Shown piece after piece: positions 1-7,254 of a stretch of 23,967 nt of DNA (position 1 is its first letter; each line of letters begins with the position of its first letter). The notes under the pieces were generated by a model. It searched no databases, had not been told where the DNA came from, and saw only the letters and a program-made list of their open reading frames with translations. The DNA comes from Propionibacteriaceae bacterium UBA5174. GTDB taxonomy: Bacteria > Actinomycetota > Actinomycetes > Propionibacteriales > Propionibacteriaceae. The translations under genes and the position numbers were made by a program. The stretch spans positions 7,671-31,637 of the forward strand of contig DHWU01000014.1 of the NCBI GenBank assembly GCA_002413345.1, given 5' to 3'.

Positions 1-161
1 TCGATCCGGCCAAGGTCACCCGCTCCGCGCTACAGAATGCGGCTTCGATTGCGGCGCTGTTCCTGACTACCGAAGCGGTCATCGCTGACAAGCCGGAGAA
101 GGCTTCGGCCATGCCGGCTGGCGATGACGGTATGGGCGGAATGGGCGGCATGGGCTTCTGA
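1..161 (+). CDS. groL: 60 kDa chaperonin GroEL, C-terminal end (5' truncated by window)
   Basis: Reading from base 3, the frame gives DPAKVTRSALQNAASIAALF, then a tail with MGGMGGMGF and a TGA stop at 159-161. The helix just before the tail and the repeated GGM tail are the conserved C-terminus of group I chaperonins, the ATP-driven protein-folding ring in the cytoplasm. Only the last 52 codons are inside the window, so nothing can be said about the start or about a groES neighbour. A strong hairpin terminator follows 24 bases later, so groEL is the last gene of its transcript. Many actinobacteria carry two groEL copies, and this fragment does not say which one it is. Confidence 0.95.
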   Translation, partial: DPAKVTRSALQNAASIAALFLTTEAVIADKPEKASAMPAGDDGMGGMGGMGF

Positions 162-185
162 GCCTCGCGCTCCAACAACTAAGCC

Positions 186-220
186 GGGCCGGTCACCTTA
201 GGGTGGCCGGCCCGTTTTGT
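186..220 (+). terminator. Rho-independent terminator of groEL
   Basis: A 12-bp stem (GGGCCGGTCACC at 186-197 with GGTGGCCGGCCC at 202-213, one G-T wobble) with a 4-base loop is followed by GTTTTGTTT. It lies 24 bases after the groEL stop. Confidence 0.9.
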
Positions 221-299
221 TTCTCGATTCAGGGGAGCTGGCGGGTTTGACTCAGCGTGTCGATGCATTGTGTCGGGTGCACTGGCTGATCATTGATCC

Positions 300-1004
300 A
301 TGAGCGGCCTGCTTGAGGTGATCGCCTTGCATCCTGCCGACGCTGAGCGGGCCGAGGCCGGTGGTGCAGACCGGGTGCAAGTCTGCGGAACCATGGAATC
401 TGGCGGGTTGTCGCCGACGCCGATGATGGTGTCTGACGTCCGCCGGGTCACGTCACTCGAGATTCGGGTATTGGTGCGGCTCAGAGACGGCTTCACCACC
501 GACGGCGGCGAGGCTGTCCGGCTGCGAGGTTTGATGGCCAGCTATCTCGAAGCTGGCGCGGACGGAATGGTGCTTGGATTCCTCAATGCTTTGGGTGAGG
601 TGGATGTCTCGCTACTCACTGAGCTATTGGGCGAGGAACAGTGGCCGTGGACCTTCCATCGAGCAGTTGATTCCTGTTTGGAGACGGATCGCGCCTGGTC
701 GGCACTTCAACGGCTACCTCGGTTGGATCAGGTGCTCACGGCAGGTTCGGCCAGGGGAGTGGAATACGGTTTGGGTGACCTGATCGCGCGAGCCAAGACA
801 GATCCTTGGGCGGCCGCCACGATCATGGCAGGTGGTGGCCTGAAGCCAGAGCATGTGCCGTGGCTGGCCCGGGCGGGGGTGCGATCTTTCCAGATCGGAA
901 CCGCAGCCCGTCCCGATGGCACTTTCAAGGCTTATGTGGATTCAGGCCTGGTGCGCTCGTGGCGCAATCTAATCGATGAGGAGACCCGCCACCGGGCTTC
1001 GTGA
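300..1004 (+). CDS. cutC: CutC family protein
   Basis: 234 aa, the usual length for CutC, a TIM-barrel family historically linked to copper homeostasis; its biochemical activity is not settled. The N-terminal strand LLEVIALHPADAERAEAGGA, then DRVQVC and ESGGLSPTP at about residues 24-41, is the family hallmark. Later barrel motifs are WTFHRAVD (about 118-125), LTAGSA (about 145) and IMAGGGLKPEHV (about 176). ATG at 300 was chosen because it precedes the first barrel strand directly. There is no clear ribosome binding site, so initiation may be leaderless or weak; a TTGACT at 247-252 could be a -35 box but no good -10 follows it. The gene converges on a CDF metal exporter with only 7 bases between the stops and no visible terminator. 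The neighbourhood suggests metal homeostasis, but by inference only. Confidence 0.88.
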   Translation: MSGLLEVIALHPADAERAEAGGADRVQVCGTMESGGLSPTPMMVSDVRRVTSLEIRVLVRLRDGFTTDGGEAVRLRGLMASYLEAGADGMVLGFLNALGEVDVSLLTELLGEEQWPWTFHRAVDSCLETDRAWSALQRLPRLDQVLTAGSARGVEYGLGDLIARAKTDPWAAATIMAGGGLKPEHVPWLARAGVRSFQIGTAARPDGTFKAYVDSGLVRSWRNLIDEETRHRAS

Positions 1005-1011
1005 TCCAAGC

Positions 1012-1935
1012 TCAGGATTCTGCGCGAACGCTCTCGGTGCTTGGCTCCACATGGACAAAAGTCGTTGCACCGGGCAGGGCTTCATCGACTGCAGTCTCGA
1101 TGGCGTCAGCCACGTCGTGGGAGCGGCGCACCGTCCATTCGCCAGGCACTGCCACGGTCACGTATACGAACCGCTGCCGGCCGGATTCGCGGGTTCGAAG
1201 CTGGCTGATCTCGGCACGATCGTCGTCGCAGGCGGCAGCGACAACGGCGGAGACCAAAGCCTGCTCGTCGTCAGGCAAGGCACTGTCGAGCAGCCCAACC
1301 ACTGAGCGGCGCACGAGAGTGAATCCGGTGAACAGAATATTGATCCCGACCAGAATCGCGATGATTGGATCCAGAATCGTCCAGCCGGTGAGGAGCACCA
1401 AACCGATGGCTACCAACACTCCCACTGAGGTCCAAACATCGGTCAGTAGGTGTTTGCCGTCGGCCTCCAAGGTGATTGAGCGGTGCTGCTTGCCTGCACG
1501 GATCAACAACACTCCGGTGCCGAGGTTCAGCAGGCTGGCCACCAGCGAGAGCGCCAGGCCTAGCCCCAACTGTTCAGGAACCACCGGGTTCATTAGGCGC
1601 AGGACGGCGCCGTAGATGATGCCGCCAGCGGCGACGAAGATCAGGGTGCCCTCGACTGCTGCCGAAACGTATTCAGCCTTTCCATGACCGAAATCATGGT
1701 TCTTGTCTGCAGGCTTGGCGGATAGCCGCATAGCCCACATCGCCACAATCGCAGCGACTAGGTTCACCGTTGATTCCAAGGCGTCGGACCACAGACCCAC
1801 CGAGTTGGTGATGACTGCAGCGGATCCCTTGATGGTCACGGTGAGGATCGCGGTGATAATCGAAAGCCACAAGAACCGTTCTAGATACCGGCTTTGTGTC
1901 GAATGGTCGGCAGTGGCTGCTGAAGATTGCACCAA
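1012..1935 (-). CDS. Cation diffusion facilitator (CDF) family metal exporter
   Basis: 307 aa inner-membrane protein. CDF proteins export divalent metals (Zn, Fe, Co, Mn) in exchange for protons and work as dimers. Seen here: about six hydrophobic helices in the first 210 residues; NSVGLWSDALES in helix 2 (residues 44-55), which holds the first half of the metal site; NHDFGHGKAEY (79-89), the conserved loop before helix 3; and TLEADGKHLLTDVW in helix 5, with the second Asp/His pair. The last 90 or so residues form the soluble ferredoxin-like domain. The second acidic position of helix 2 (usually Asp) is Asn in SDALESTVN, as in one CDF subgroup. ATG at 1935 lies one base after the NUDIX stop, so the gene is the third and last of a minus-strand operon. 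The transported metal cannot be named from sequence. Confidence 0.93.
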   Translation of the reverse strand: MVQSSAATADHSTQSRYLERFLWLSIITAILTVTIKGSAAVITNSVGLWSDALESTVNLVAAIVAMWAMRLSAKPADKNHDFGHGKAEYVSAAVEGTLIFVAAGGIIYGAVLRLMNPVVPEQLGLGLALSLVASLLNLGTGVLLIRAGKQHRSITLEADGKHLLTDVWTSVGVLVAIGLVLLTGWTILDPIIAILVGINILFTGFTLVRRSVVGLLDSALPDDEQALVSAVVAAACDDDRAEISQLRTRESGRQRFVYVTVAVPGEWTVRRSHDVADAIETAVDEALPGATTFVHVEPSTESVRAES

Positions 1936-1936
1936 G

Positions 1937-2512
1937 TCATTCTACCGGGAGGGTGGACTCCTCGATTACGCCAAGGTCGAGCGGCCAGATCAGGGGCTGA
2001 GAGACCAATTCCGCCAACTGAAACAGGTTGTGCGGCCAGACCGGGATCGGTTCGGCACTCAGTGATGCCAGGGGTAGCCACGACCAGCCGTCCAAAGTGA
2101 TTTGCTCGTCTTCAGTGAGCCCGTCCTGGGTTGGGTCAAATCGGTTCTCGAGGTGCAGGACGAAGAAGTCTTCACGCTGAGTGAGGATCTGGTCGGAGAA
2201 CCCATGGATCACTTCCCGGACCGCCACTGGTCCGAGTAGTTGCTCAGCCCCGATCTGCAATCCGGTTTCTTCCAGAACCTCCCGCACAGCGGCTTCGGCG
2301 GCGTTCTCTCCGGGGTCAATTCCGCCTCCGGGAGTCATCCACCAGCGACTATTGGGAATCCCGGGATCAGTGTCGGCCAGCAAGAGCACCGTTTCGGCAC
2401 AGACGATGACGACCCGCGCCGCGCAGCGGTGCTTGCGGGGTCGCTCTGCCGGTGCCACGGGGGTGAAGGTGCGGCGGCGAAAAGGCTGGGTCGGCACGGT
2501 CGGGTCACTCAT
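1937..2512 (-). CDS. NUDIX hydrolase
   Basis: 191 aa. A complete Nudix box, G-x5-E-x7-REVLEETGL, sits at residues 63-85 after WWMTPGGG, so the Mg-binding glutamates are intact. NUDIX enzymes cleave a nucleoside diphosphate linked to another group; the substrate (oxidised nucleotides, NADH, sugar nucleotides) cannot be read here. The N-terminus (PFRRRTFTPVAPAERPRKHR) is polar and probably flexible. The open frame extends far upstream, but ATG at 2512-2510 was chosen because it overlaps the stop of the preceding membrane-protein gene as ATGA, a normal translational-coupling arrangement, and because the longer frame is antisense-like and lies inside that gene. It is the middle gene of the operon membrane protein - NUDIX - CDF. 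Confidence 0.9.
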   Translation of the reverse strand: MSDPTVPTQPFRRRTFTPVAPAERPRKHRCAARVVIVCAETVLLLADTDPGIPNSRWWMTPGGGIDPGENAAEAAVREVLEETGLQIGAEQLLGPVAVREVIHGFSDQILTQREDFFVLHLENRFDPTQDGLTEDEQITLDGWSWLPLASLSAEPIPVWPHNLFQLAELVSQPLIWPLDLGVIEESTLPVE

Positions 2513-3285
2513 CGTTGCTGGGGAGGTTCCTGATTGCGCAGGGCGTTCCACACAATCAGTGGTGTGATCAGGGTGAGGCTCCAACAGCCGATCAGGGAAA
2601 CGGTCGCGAAGGTATCCCAAAGGCCAAGGCTCGCATCTGCCACAACGCTGATCAACCAGACCCCAGCGATCAGCATCGCTGCGATCAGGAACCCCCTGCG
2701 TACGGCCACTCGTCGGTATCTGATCTGAGCCGAGGCGACCCACGCCACGACAAATGCGAGTGGCGAGATCGGCCAGGCGAACATCCCAATCACTAAGGGG
2801 ACTAGCACCCACGCAGTGGTTTCTTGGAGGGCTTCACCAATGGTTGTCGAAGACTGGGTGGGGGCGGGCGGCTGGTTTGGGTTTGGGCCGACCCAAAGCG
2901 GGGCTGAGGGAAATCCAGCTGGGTTCAATTGTGCGGACGGGTCTATCACAGGTTCGACTGGCAGATACCCAGTCAGGGCAGGGCTAGGCGCGGCGAACGG
3001 TTCTTCGGGGCTGCGATCAGTTGCCGAAGCCGTAATGGTGGTGAGTGCCGTGGTCGCTGACTCGAAGGGCAGCTTCGGGTTGCGCTCAGGGGCTGTTGCT
3101 GGGGTCAGAGTGCGCAGGTCGGGGGTGGCTTGTGCCGGTGGTGTGAAGCTGGGTTCTTCGCCGACAACGCCCGACTCGAGCACCGGAACTGGTGCTGCTG
3201 CGGCGAGTTCCTCAGCCGCGGGTGCGACAAAGGCCGTCGGGCGCTGGGTCGGCGCGTACTCGGGTCCGTCGGTCCAATCGGCCAT
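2509..3285 (-). CDS. Pro/Thr-rich membrane protein (DUF4190-like), unknown function
   Basis: 258 aa. Residues 1-150 are low-complexity, rich in Pro, Ala and Thr, and probably cytoplasmic and disordered. They are followed by hydrophobic segments at about 157-187, 198-216 and 226-248 and a short polar tail. A Pro-rich N-terminus ahead of a small membrane bundle is common among actinobacterial DUF4190-like proteins, but no specific motif was recognised and no function is proposed. ATG at 3285 is supported by a TACCAT -10 element ending six bases upstream, so the mRNA would be leaderless. It is the first gene of a three-gene operon; its TGA overlaps the NUDIX ATG. Confidence 0.75.
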   Translation of the reverse strand: MADWTDGPEYAPTQRPTAFVAPAAEELAAAAPVPVLESGVVGEEPSFTPPAQATPDLRTLTPATAPERNPKLPFESATTALTTITASATDRSPEEPFAAPSPALTGYLPVEPVIDPSAQLNPAGFPSAPLWVGPNPNQPPAPTQSSTTIGEALQETTAWVLVPLVIGMFAWPISPLAFVVAWVASAQIRYRRVAVRRGFLIAAMLIAGVWLISVVADASLGLWDTFATVSLIGCWSLTLITPLIVWNALRNQEPPQQR

Positions 3286-3291
3286 GACTGA

Positions 3292-3297
3292 ATGGTA
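3292..3297 (-). promoter_or_regulatory. -10 element of a leaderless promoter for the membrane protein-NUDIX-CDF operon
   Basis: On the minus strand TACCAT is followed by TCAGTC (6 nt) and then the ATG at 3285. A TAnnnT box 6-8 nt before a start codon is the standard actinobacterial leaderless layout and is seen at several other genes in this window. Confidence 0.55.
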
Positions 3298-3378
3298 CGC
3301 GGCTAATCGGGTGTGCCCCTCGCTGGCATTGCCGATAAGCTGACGGCTACCGGTGAAAACAGCTCAGGAGTGAGAATC

Positions 3379-3765
3379 ATGCCTGTGGGCAAGGTGCGTT
3401 ACTACGACGCGGAGAAAGGCTTTGGCTTCCTCTCTAAAGACGATGGAGGCGAAGACGTCTACGTCCGCGCTGCCGCGCTGCCTGAAGGCGTGACCACTCT
3501 GCGACGTGGGCAGAAGGTCGAATTCGGCGTCGTTGAGGGCCGTAAAGGCGAACAGGCCCTTTCGGTGCGGCTTTTGGACGCACCGCCGTCGCTTTCAAAG
3601 GCGTCACGCAAGTCGGCTGAGCAGATGGCGATCATCGTCGAGGATGTGATCAAGATGCTCGACGGTCTTGGCAACGGGTACCGGCGTGGGCGCTACCCCG
3701 ATTCCAAAGTTGCAGGAAAGACTGCCGCGGTCTTGCGGGCTGTTGCCGACGAATTGGAGCTGTGA
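3379..3765 (+). CDS. Cold-shock-domain protein with C-terminal helical extension
   Basis: 128 aa. Residues 1-67 form a cold shock domain: MPVGKVRYYDAEKGFGFL contains RNP1 (KGFGFL, 13-18). RNP2 is degenerate, DVYVRAAAL at 26-34 instead of the usual VFVHxSAI, so the His and one aromatic residue that stack on nucleic acid are replaced. Residues 75-128 are a predicted helical tail absent from the classical 67-aa CspA. ATG at 3379 is chosen because AGGAG (3366-3370) lies 8 nt before it and the CSD begins there; the longer frame from 3313 adds an unrelated segment. Its stop overlaps the GTG start of DUF3027 (GTGA), so the two are translated together. Likely a single-stranded RNA/DNA binder. Confidence 0.88.
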   Translation: MPVGKVRYYDAEKGFGFLSKDDGGEDVYVRAAALPEGVTTLRRGQKVEFGVVEGRKGEQALSVRLLDAPPSLSKASRKSAEQMAIIVEDVIKMLDGLGNGYRRGRYPDSKVAGKTAAVLRAVADELEL

Positions 3766-4541
3766 CCTTGACTACCAGCATCGCTGAGTTGGATCCCGCT
3801 TGTGCTGAGGCCGTCGAACAGGCCCGGTCTGCGGCGGTAGGTCGTGCCGGCGTCCTGGAAGTCGGCGAGTACCTCGGGGTAGCTGCGGACGACGCCAGGG
3901 TGGCCACCCACCTGTTCGCTTGCGTGCACCCTGGCTATCCAGGCTGGCGCTGGTCGGTGACGGTAGTCCGCGCAGCCCGAGCGCGAGTAGTGACCGTGTC
4001 GGAAGTCACTTTGATCCCTGGCGAAGGTGCGTTGCTGGCACCAGCCTGGTTGCCCTGGGCTGAGCGGGTTGAAGCCAAGGACCTTACCCCTGGAGTGATC
4101 GCACCGACCGCAGCGAATGACGCTCGCCTGGAACCTGGCTACACCGGTGGCGAAGCGGCGGCTGACGCCGATCCTGCTGAGGCCAGCCAAATCCGCGCAG
4201 TTGTTGCCGAACTCGGGCTGGGTCGGGAGCGTGTCCTTTCGCCGATCGGACGTGACCAGGCCGCCGAACGCTGGTTATCTGGGCCCGGTGGGCCGGACAC
4301 TCAGATGGCATCGCAGGCGCCAGCCGAGTGTGCCACCTGCGGATTCCTGATTCGCGTGTCGGGAAGCCTTGGGCGGATCTTCGGCGTCTGCGCTAACGAG
4401 TTGTCTGCCGCTGATGGTGCGGTGGTGAGTCTGGACCATGGTTGTGGCGGTCACTCAGATGTTGCTGAGCCAAGCCACGGTGTGGATCTGTCAGCTCCGA
4501 TCTGGGACACGATCAGTGTCGATGAGGGGCTCTTCGACTGA
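3762..4541 (+). CDS. DUF3027 family protein with C-terminal zinc-ribbon-like motif
   Basis: 259 aa. The N-terminal part resembles the actinobacterial DUF3027 family: ARVATHLFACVHPGYPGWRW at about 46-64, then WSVTVVRA, and LLAPAWLPWAERV at about 91-103. The C-terminal part has C190-x2-C193, C210 and C228-x2-H231, a probable metal-binding ribbon. Function is unknown; pairing with a cold-shock-domain gene is a recurring actinobacterial arrangement and suggests an RNA-related role. The start is GTG at 3762, overlapping the upstream TGA as GTGA. The last 51 bases overlap the 3' end of the convergent DUF2530 gene, so both mRNAs share antisense sequence there. Confidence 0.82.
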   Translation: MTLTTSIAELDPACAEAVEQARSAAVGRAGVLEVGEYLGVAADDARVATHLFACVHPGYPGWRWSVTVVRAARARVVTVSEVTLIPGEGALLAPAWLPWAERVEAKDLTPGVIAPTAANDARLEPGYTGGEAAADADPAEASQIRAVVAELGLGRERVLSPIGRDQAAERWLSGPGGPDTQMASQAPAECATCGFLIRVSGSLGRIFGVCANELSAADGAVVSLDHGCGGHSDVAEPSHGVDLSAPIWDTISVDEGLFD

Positions 4542-4802
4542 GGCTTGACCAGGTTGTCTGCGGTGGCGCCGAGTAAGGCTCACGGCCAAGCCGAGGGCAC
4601 CTAATGCGCTCCCAGTGATTGCCACGTACAGGTACCAGAGGTTGCCGGCGGCGGCTAGGTAATCCCTGGCGAACCAGCACACAATTGCACTCACCGCGAA
4701 GCTGGCGGTCCCCGCGCTGACCACGGCCAATCCATCAGGGTCCAGAGCGCGCACCGGGGCCTGTTTGAGTATCTGGCGGTATCGCGAAGTATTTTGCGCC
4801 AC
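4491..4802 (-). CDS. Small two-helix membrane protein, DUF2530-like
   Basis: 103 aa with two hydrophobic segments (about 25-45 and 56-77) followed by an Arg-rich cytoplasmic tail (TRRHRRQ). Size, topology and position between DUF3027 and an NCS2 permease match actinobacterial DUF2530 proteins, whose role is unknown. The start is GTG at 4802; TAAGGT ends 8 nt upstream, again a leaderless layout. The gene is divergent from the permease, with only 45 bases between the start codons, and its 3' end overlaps DUF3027 on the other strand. Confidence 0.68.
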   Translation of the reverse strand: MAQNTSRYRQILKQAPVRALDPDGLAVVSAGTASFAVSAIVCWFARDYLAAAGNLWYLYVAITGSALGALGLAVSLTRRHRRQPGQASVEEPLIDTDRVPDRS

Positions 4803-4810
4803 GGACAGTC

Positions 4811-4816
4811 ACCTTA
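4811..4816 (-). promoter_or_regulatory. -10 element for the DUF2530-like gene
   Basis: Minus-strand TAAGGT followed by 8 nt and the GTG start at 4802. It is back to back with the permease promoter at 4835-4840, so the two promoters overlap. Confidence 0.4.
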
Positions 4817-4834
4817 GTTGGTGTCGGTTAGTCC

Positions 4835-4840
4835 TAGCAT
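4835..4840 (+). promoter_or_regulatory. -10 element of a leaderless promoter for the NCS2 permease
   Basis: TAGCAT is followed by TCTGGGC (7 nt) and ATG at 4848. No Shine-Dalgarno sequence is present, which supports leaderless initiation and this start codon over the GTG at 4818. Confidence 0.5.
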
Positions 4841-4847
4841 TCTGGGC

Positions 4848-6405
4848 ATGGCTAGCGCTGACACCTCGACGGCTGATCCGTCCTCTCCCGCAAACAAAGC
4901 TCTGGATTCCTGGTTCGAGCTCACCAAACGTGGCTCCACTCTCGGACGCGAAGTCCGGGGCGGGTTCGTCACCTTCTTCACGATGGCTTACATCATCGTG
5001 CTTAACCCACTGATCATTGGCACCGCCAACGATGTCAATGGCAATCTGGTCACCGGGCAGCCCAAGTATTCTGACTGGAATCCCACCCTGACCGCAGATC
5101 AGATGCATGCCATCACCGCCAATGTGGGCGCCTCGATCGCAGCGGTGGCCGCTGCCACTGCACTGATCGCAGGCATCATGACGATCATCATGGGCGTCTA
5201 CGGACGCTTCCCGATCGGCCCTCGCCACCGGTTTGGGCCTGAACGCCTTGCTGGCTTACACCGTGGCTCCCCAGATGACGTGGCCTCAGGCCATGGGCTT
5301 GGTGGTCTGGGAAGGCGTCTTGATCCTGATTCTGGTGCTAACCGGTTTCAGAAAGGCAGTCTTCAATGCGGTGCCGCGGGCGTTACGGGCGGCTATTTCG
5401 GTGGGTATCGGGTTGTTCATCGCCTTCATTGGGTTGGTCGATTCCGGCATCGTTCGCCAAGGCGCCGGCACCCCAGTGCAACTGGGAGTGTCCGCTCCAC
5501 AGCTGCATCTGGTCGGCTTGGTTGGTTGGCCGATGGCGATTTTCGGGATTGGGCTGCTGATCTTGGTGGTGCTCTACGTTCGCAAGGTCAAGGGTGCGAT
5601 GCTGATCGCCATCGGTGGCGCTACCGCGGTAGCAGTGGTGGTTGAGTCATTCCTCAAGCTCGGCAGCAAGACTGAAGCCAACCCGATCGGGTGGATGCTC
5701 AATGTGCCCGCGATGTCATCTTTCAGTGCACCTGATCTGAGCCTGCTCGGACGGGTTGACTTGATTGGCGGCTTCACTGGCGCGTCTGGGCCGTCGGCGG
5801 TCCTGGGCTTGCTGCTGTTGGTCTTTGCACTGCTGCTCAGTGACTTCTTCGACACCATGGGCACGATCGTGGCGGTCGGCGCTGAGGGCGGCATGCTGGC
5901 TGAGGACGGCAACCCCCCGCGTACTCAGGAGATTCTGATTGTGGACTCGGTTGCCGCCATCGCCGGTGGCCTGGGTTCGGTTTCGTCCAACACCTCCTAC
6001 ATCGAATCAGCGTCCGGCGTTGGTGATGGGGCGCGCACCGGAATCGCCTCGATCGTTACCGGCACCGCCTTCCTGCTCAGCCTGTTCCTGGCGCCGTTGG
6101 TAAATCTGGTGCCCTCCGAGGCGGCCGCTCCTGCGCTGTTCTTTGTGGGCTTCTTGATGATGGCCCAGGTGGTGCAGGTTGATTGGGAAGACCCCGAAGA
6201 GGGTTTCCCGGCCTTTGTCACCATCGTGTTGATGCCATTCACCTACTCGATCACCACGGGAATCGGTGCTGGCTTCATCGCGTATGCGCTGATCAAGATC
6301 GTGCGGGGCAAGGCCAAAGAAGTGCATCCACTGCTGTACCTGGTGGCAGCGGCCTTCCTGGTCTACTTCGCCCAGGGCGTGATCACCTGGGCGGCCAGCC
6401 TTTGA
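4848..6405 (+). pseudogene. NCS2-family (AzgA-like) purine permease, interrupted by a one-base frameshift
   Basis: Two overlapping frames together make one permease of about 518 aa. The first part contains GGFVTFFTMAYIIVLNPLII, the hallmark start of the AzgA-type hypoxanthine/guanine/adenine branch of NCS2. It stays in frame to ATC at 5214-5216 (VYGRFPI). The second part picks up one base later with ALATGLGLNALLAYTV and runs to a TGA at 6403-6405, including SDFFDTMGTIVAVG and SVSSNTSYIESASGVGDGAR. Removing a single G of 5217-5218 restores VYGRFPIALATGLGLNA, the expected family sequence. All other conserved blocks are intact, so this is a very recent mutation, a sequencing or assembly error, or, less likely, programmed frameshifting (no slippery run is present). 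As written, translation leaves the permease frame after about 123 codons. Confidence 0.88.
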
Positions 6406-6418
6406 CCGCCTAACTAGA

Positions 6419-6464
6419 CATCGACAGGCTCAGCCAGATTGAGTACTGGCTGAGCCTGTCGATG
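6419..6464. terminator. 19-bp perfect inverted repeat between convergent genes, probable bidirectional terminator
   Basis: CATCGACAGGCTCAGCCAG (6419-6437) and its exact complement (6446-6464) flank an 8-base loop. It lies 14 bases after the permease stop and 12 bases before the stop of the convergent gene. There is no long T tract. The core GAGCCTGTCGA resembles a short palindrome that recurs between genes in many actinobacterial genomes. Confidence 0.75.
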
Positions 6465-6475
6465 AGGTCTTGATC

Positions 6476-7132
6476 TCAATCAGTGCTGCGGAAAATGGCC
6501 ACCAGATCTGGCTCGGGGTGTCCAGCAGTGCGGGCCTCGCTGGCCCATTCGGTGAATCCACTCAAGAATTCGATGATGGCTCCGGCGAGTTCTTGTTGGC
6601 TCGGGTCGAGTTCGGCAAGGCCGCTGGCCCAAGCTGTGGCCATGGCTCGGGCATGCTCGCCCCGGACGAACCCGTCCGCCAAACCAGCGCAGCGAGTCAG
6701 GCTGATGCCGAGGTTTGCTTTGAACAGGTCACTCAGGCCGTACCAGGAAGGTACCTGCGCTTTAGCCAAAGCGAAGTCGAGTTCGTTGAGACCGGCTTCG
6801 CTTAGCTGCCATCTGGCAGAGCTAAGAGCTAGGTGCTCGATCCAGAACTCCAACAGATTCCAAGCAGGCACCAGCCGGTCCGGTGGGACGAAGTGCCCGG
6901 CTAGCAAGTCCTCAATATCTTGTGGGCTAGGTGCTCCCGGGCGGGGCGCCGCTGGGTCGTGATTGCCGCGCAGTAGTGGGCCGAGTTTGCCCAGCAATCC
7001 TGGTTGTGGAATCGCTGAGGCGCCAAAACGTTGGGTGGCCGCTGTGCGCAGCCGGTCAGCGTTCTCTGGCTCGGCGCTGAAAATGCCACGCACTTCATCG
7101 ATCCCGATTGCCCAGAGCTGCAGCGTGCTCAT
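6476..7132 (-). CDS. Hypothetical protein, 218 aa
   Basis: I do not recognise this protein. It is soluble and mostly helical, with no signal peptide or membrane segment. It begins MSTLQLWAIGIDEVRGIF, has a Pro/Gly-rich linker at about 60-70 and a Trp-rich helical core (NLLEFWIEHLALSSARWQLS). The beginning (a short strand, then a D-x-VR-x-IF helix) recalls small actinobacterial DUF proteins that start by describing a 'position in a series', but this is not a firm match. Coding is supported by typical codon use over the full length and by a leaderless promoter (TAGGTT, 6 nt, ATG). It is a single-gene unit, convergent with the permease and divergent from the gene at 7255. Confidence 0.75.
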   Translation of the reverse strand: MSTLQLWAIGIDEVRGIFSAEPENADRLRTAATQRFGASAIPQPGLLGKLGPLLRGNHDPAAPRPGAPSPQDIEDLLAGHFVPPDRLVPAWNLLEFWIEHLALSSARWQLSEAGLNELDFALAKAQVPSWYGLSDLFKANLGISLTRCAGLADGFVRGEHARAMATAWASGLAELDPSQQELAGAIIEFLSGFTEWASEARTAGHPEPDLVAIFRSTD

Positions 7133-7138
7133 GAGGTC

Positions 7139-7144
7139 AACCTA
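7139..7144 (-). promoter_or_regulatory. -10 element of a leaderless promoter for the 218-aa gene
   Basis: Minus-strand TAGGTT, then GACCTC (6 nt), then ATG at 7132. Confidence 0.5.
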
Positions 7145-7241
7145 CTGGCATATCGGCTGTTTTGGGGCGCACCAAGGATGTCTGATTCTGCTGGTCGGTC
7201 TCGGTGGGCCAGTGCTGAGCGTTCTGATTGGTTTGGATGGG

Positions 7242-7247
7242 TAGGCT
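7242..7247 (+). promoter_or_regulatory. -10 element of a leaderless promoter for the small Thr/Ser/Lys-rich protein
   Basis: TAGGCT, then CTGCCCC (7 nt), then ATG at 7255, with no Shine-Dalgarno sequence. This decides the start over the GTG at 7228. Confidence 0.5.
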
Positions 7248-7254
7248 CTGCCCC

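Noticed and set aside
1001..1615. 204-aa plus-strand frame opposite the CDF exporter
   Set aside because: Antisense shadow of a well-supported transporter; composition is Ser/Thr/Arg-rich and without domains.
5166..5240. Programmed frameshift in the permease
   Set aside because: No slippery heptamer or run and no obvious downstream stimulatory structure; one extra base explains it more simply.
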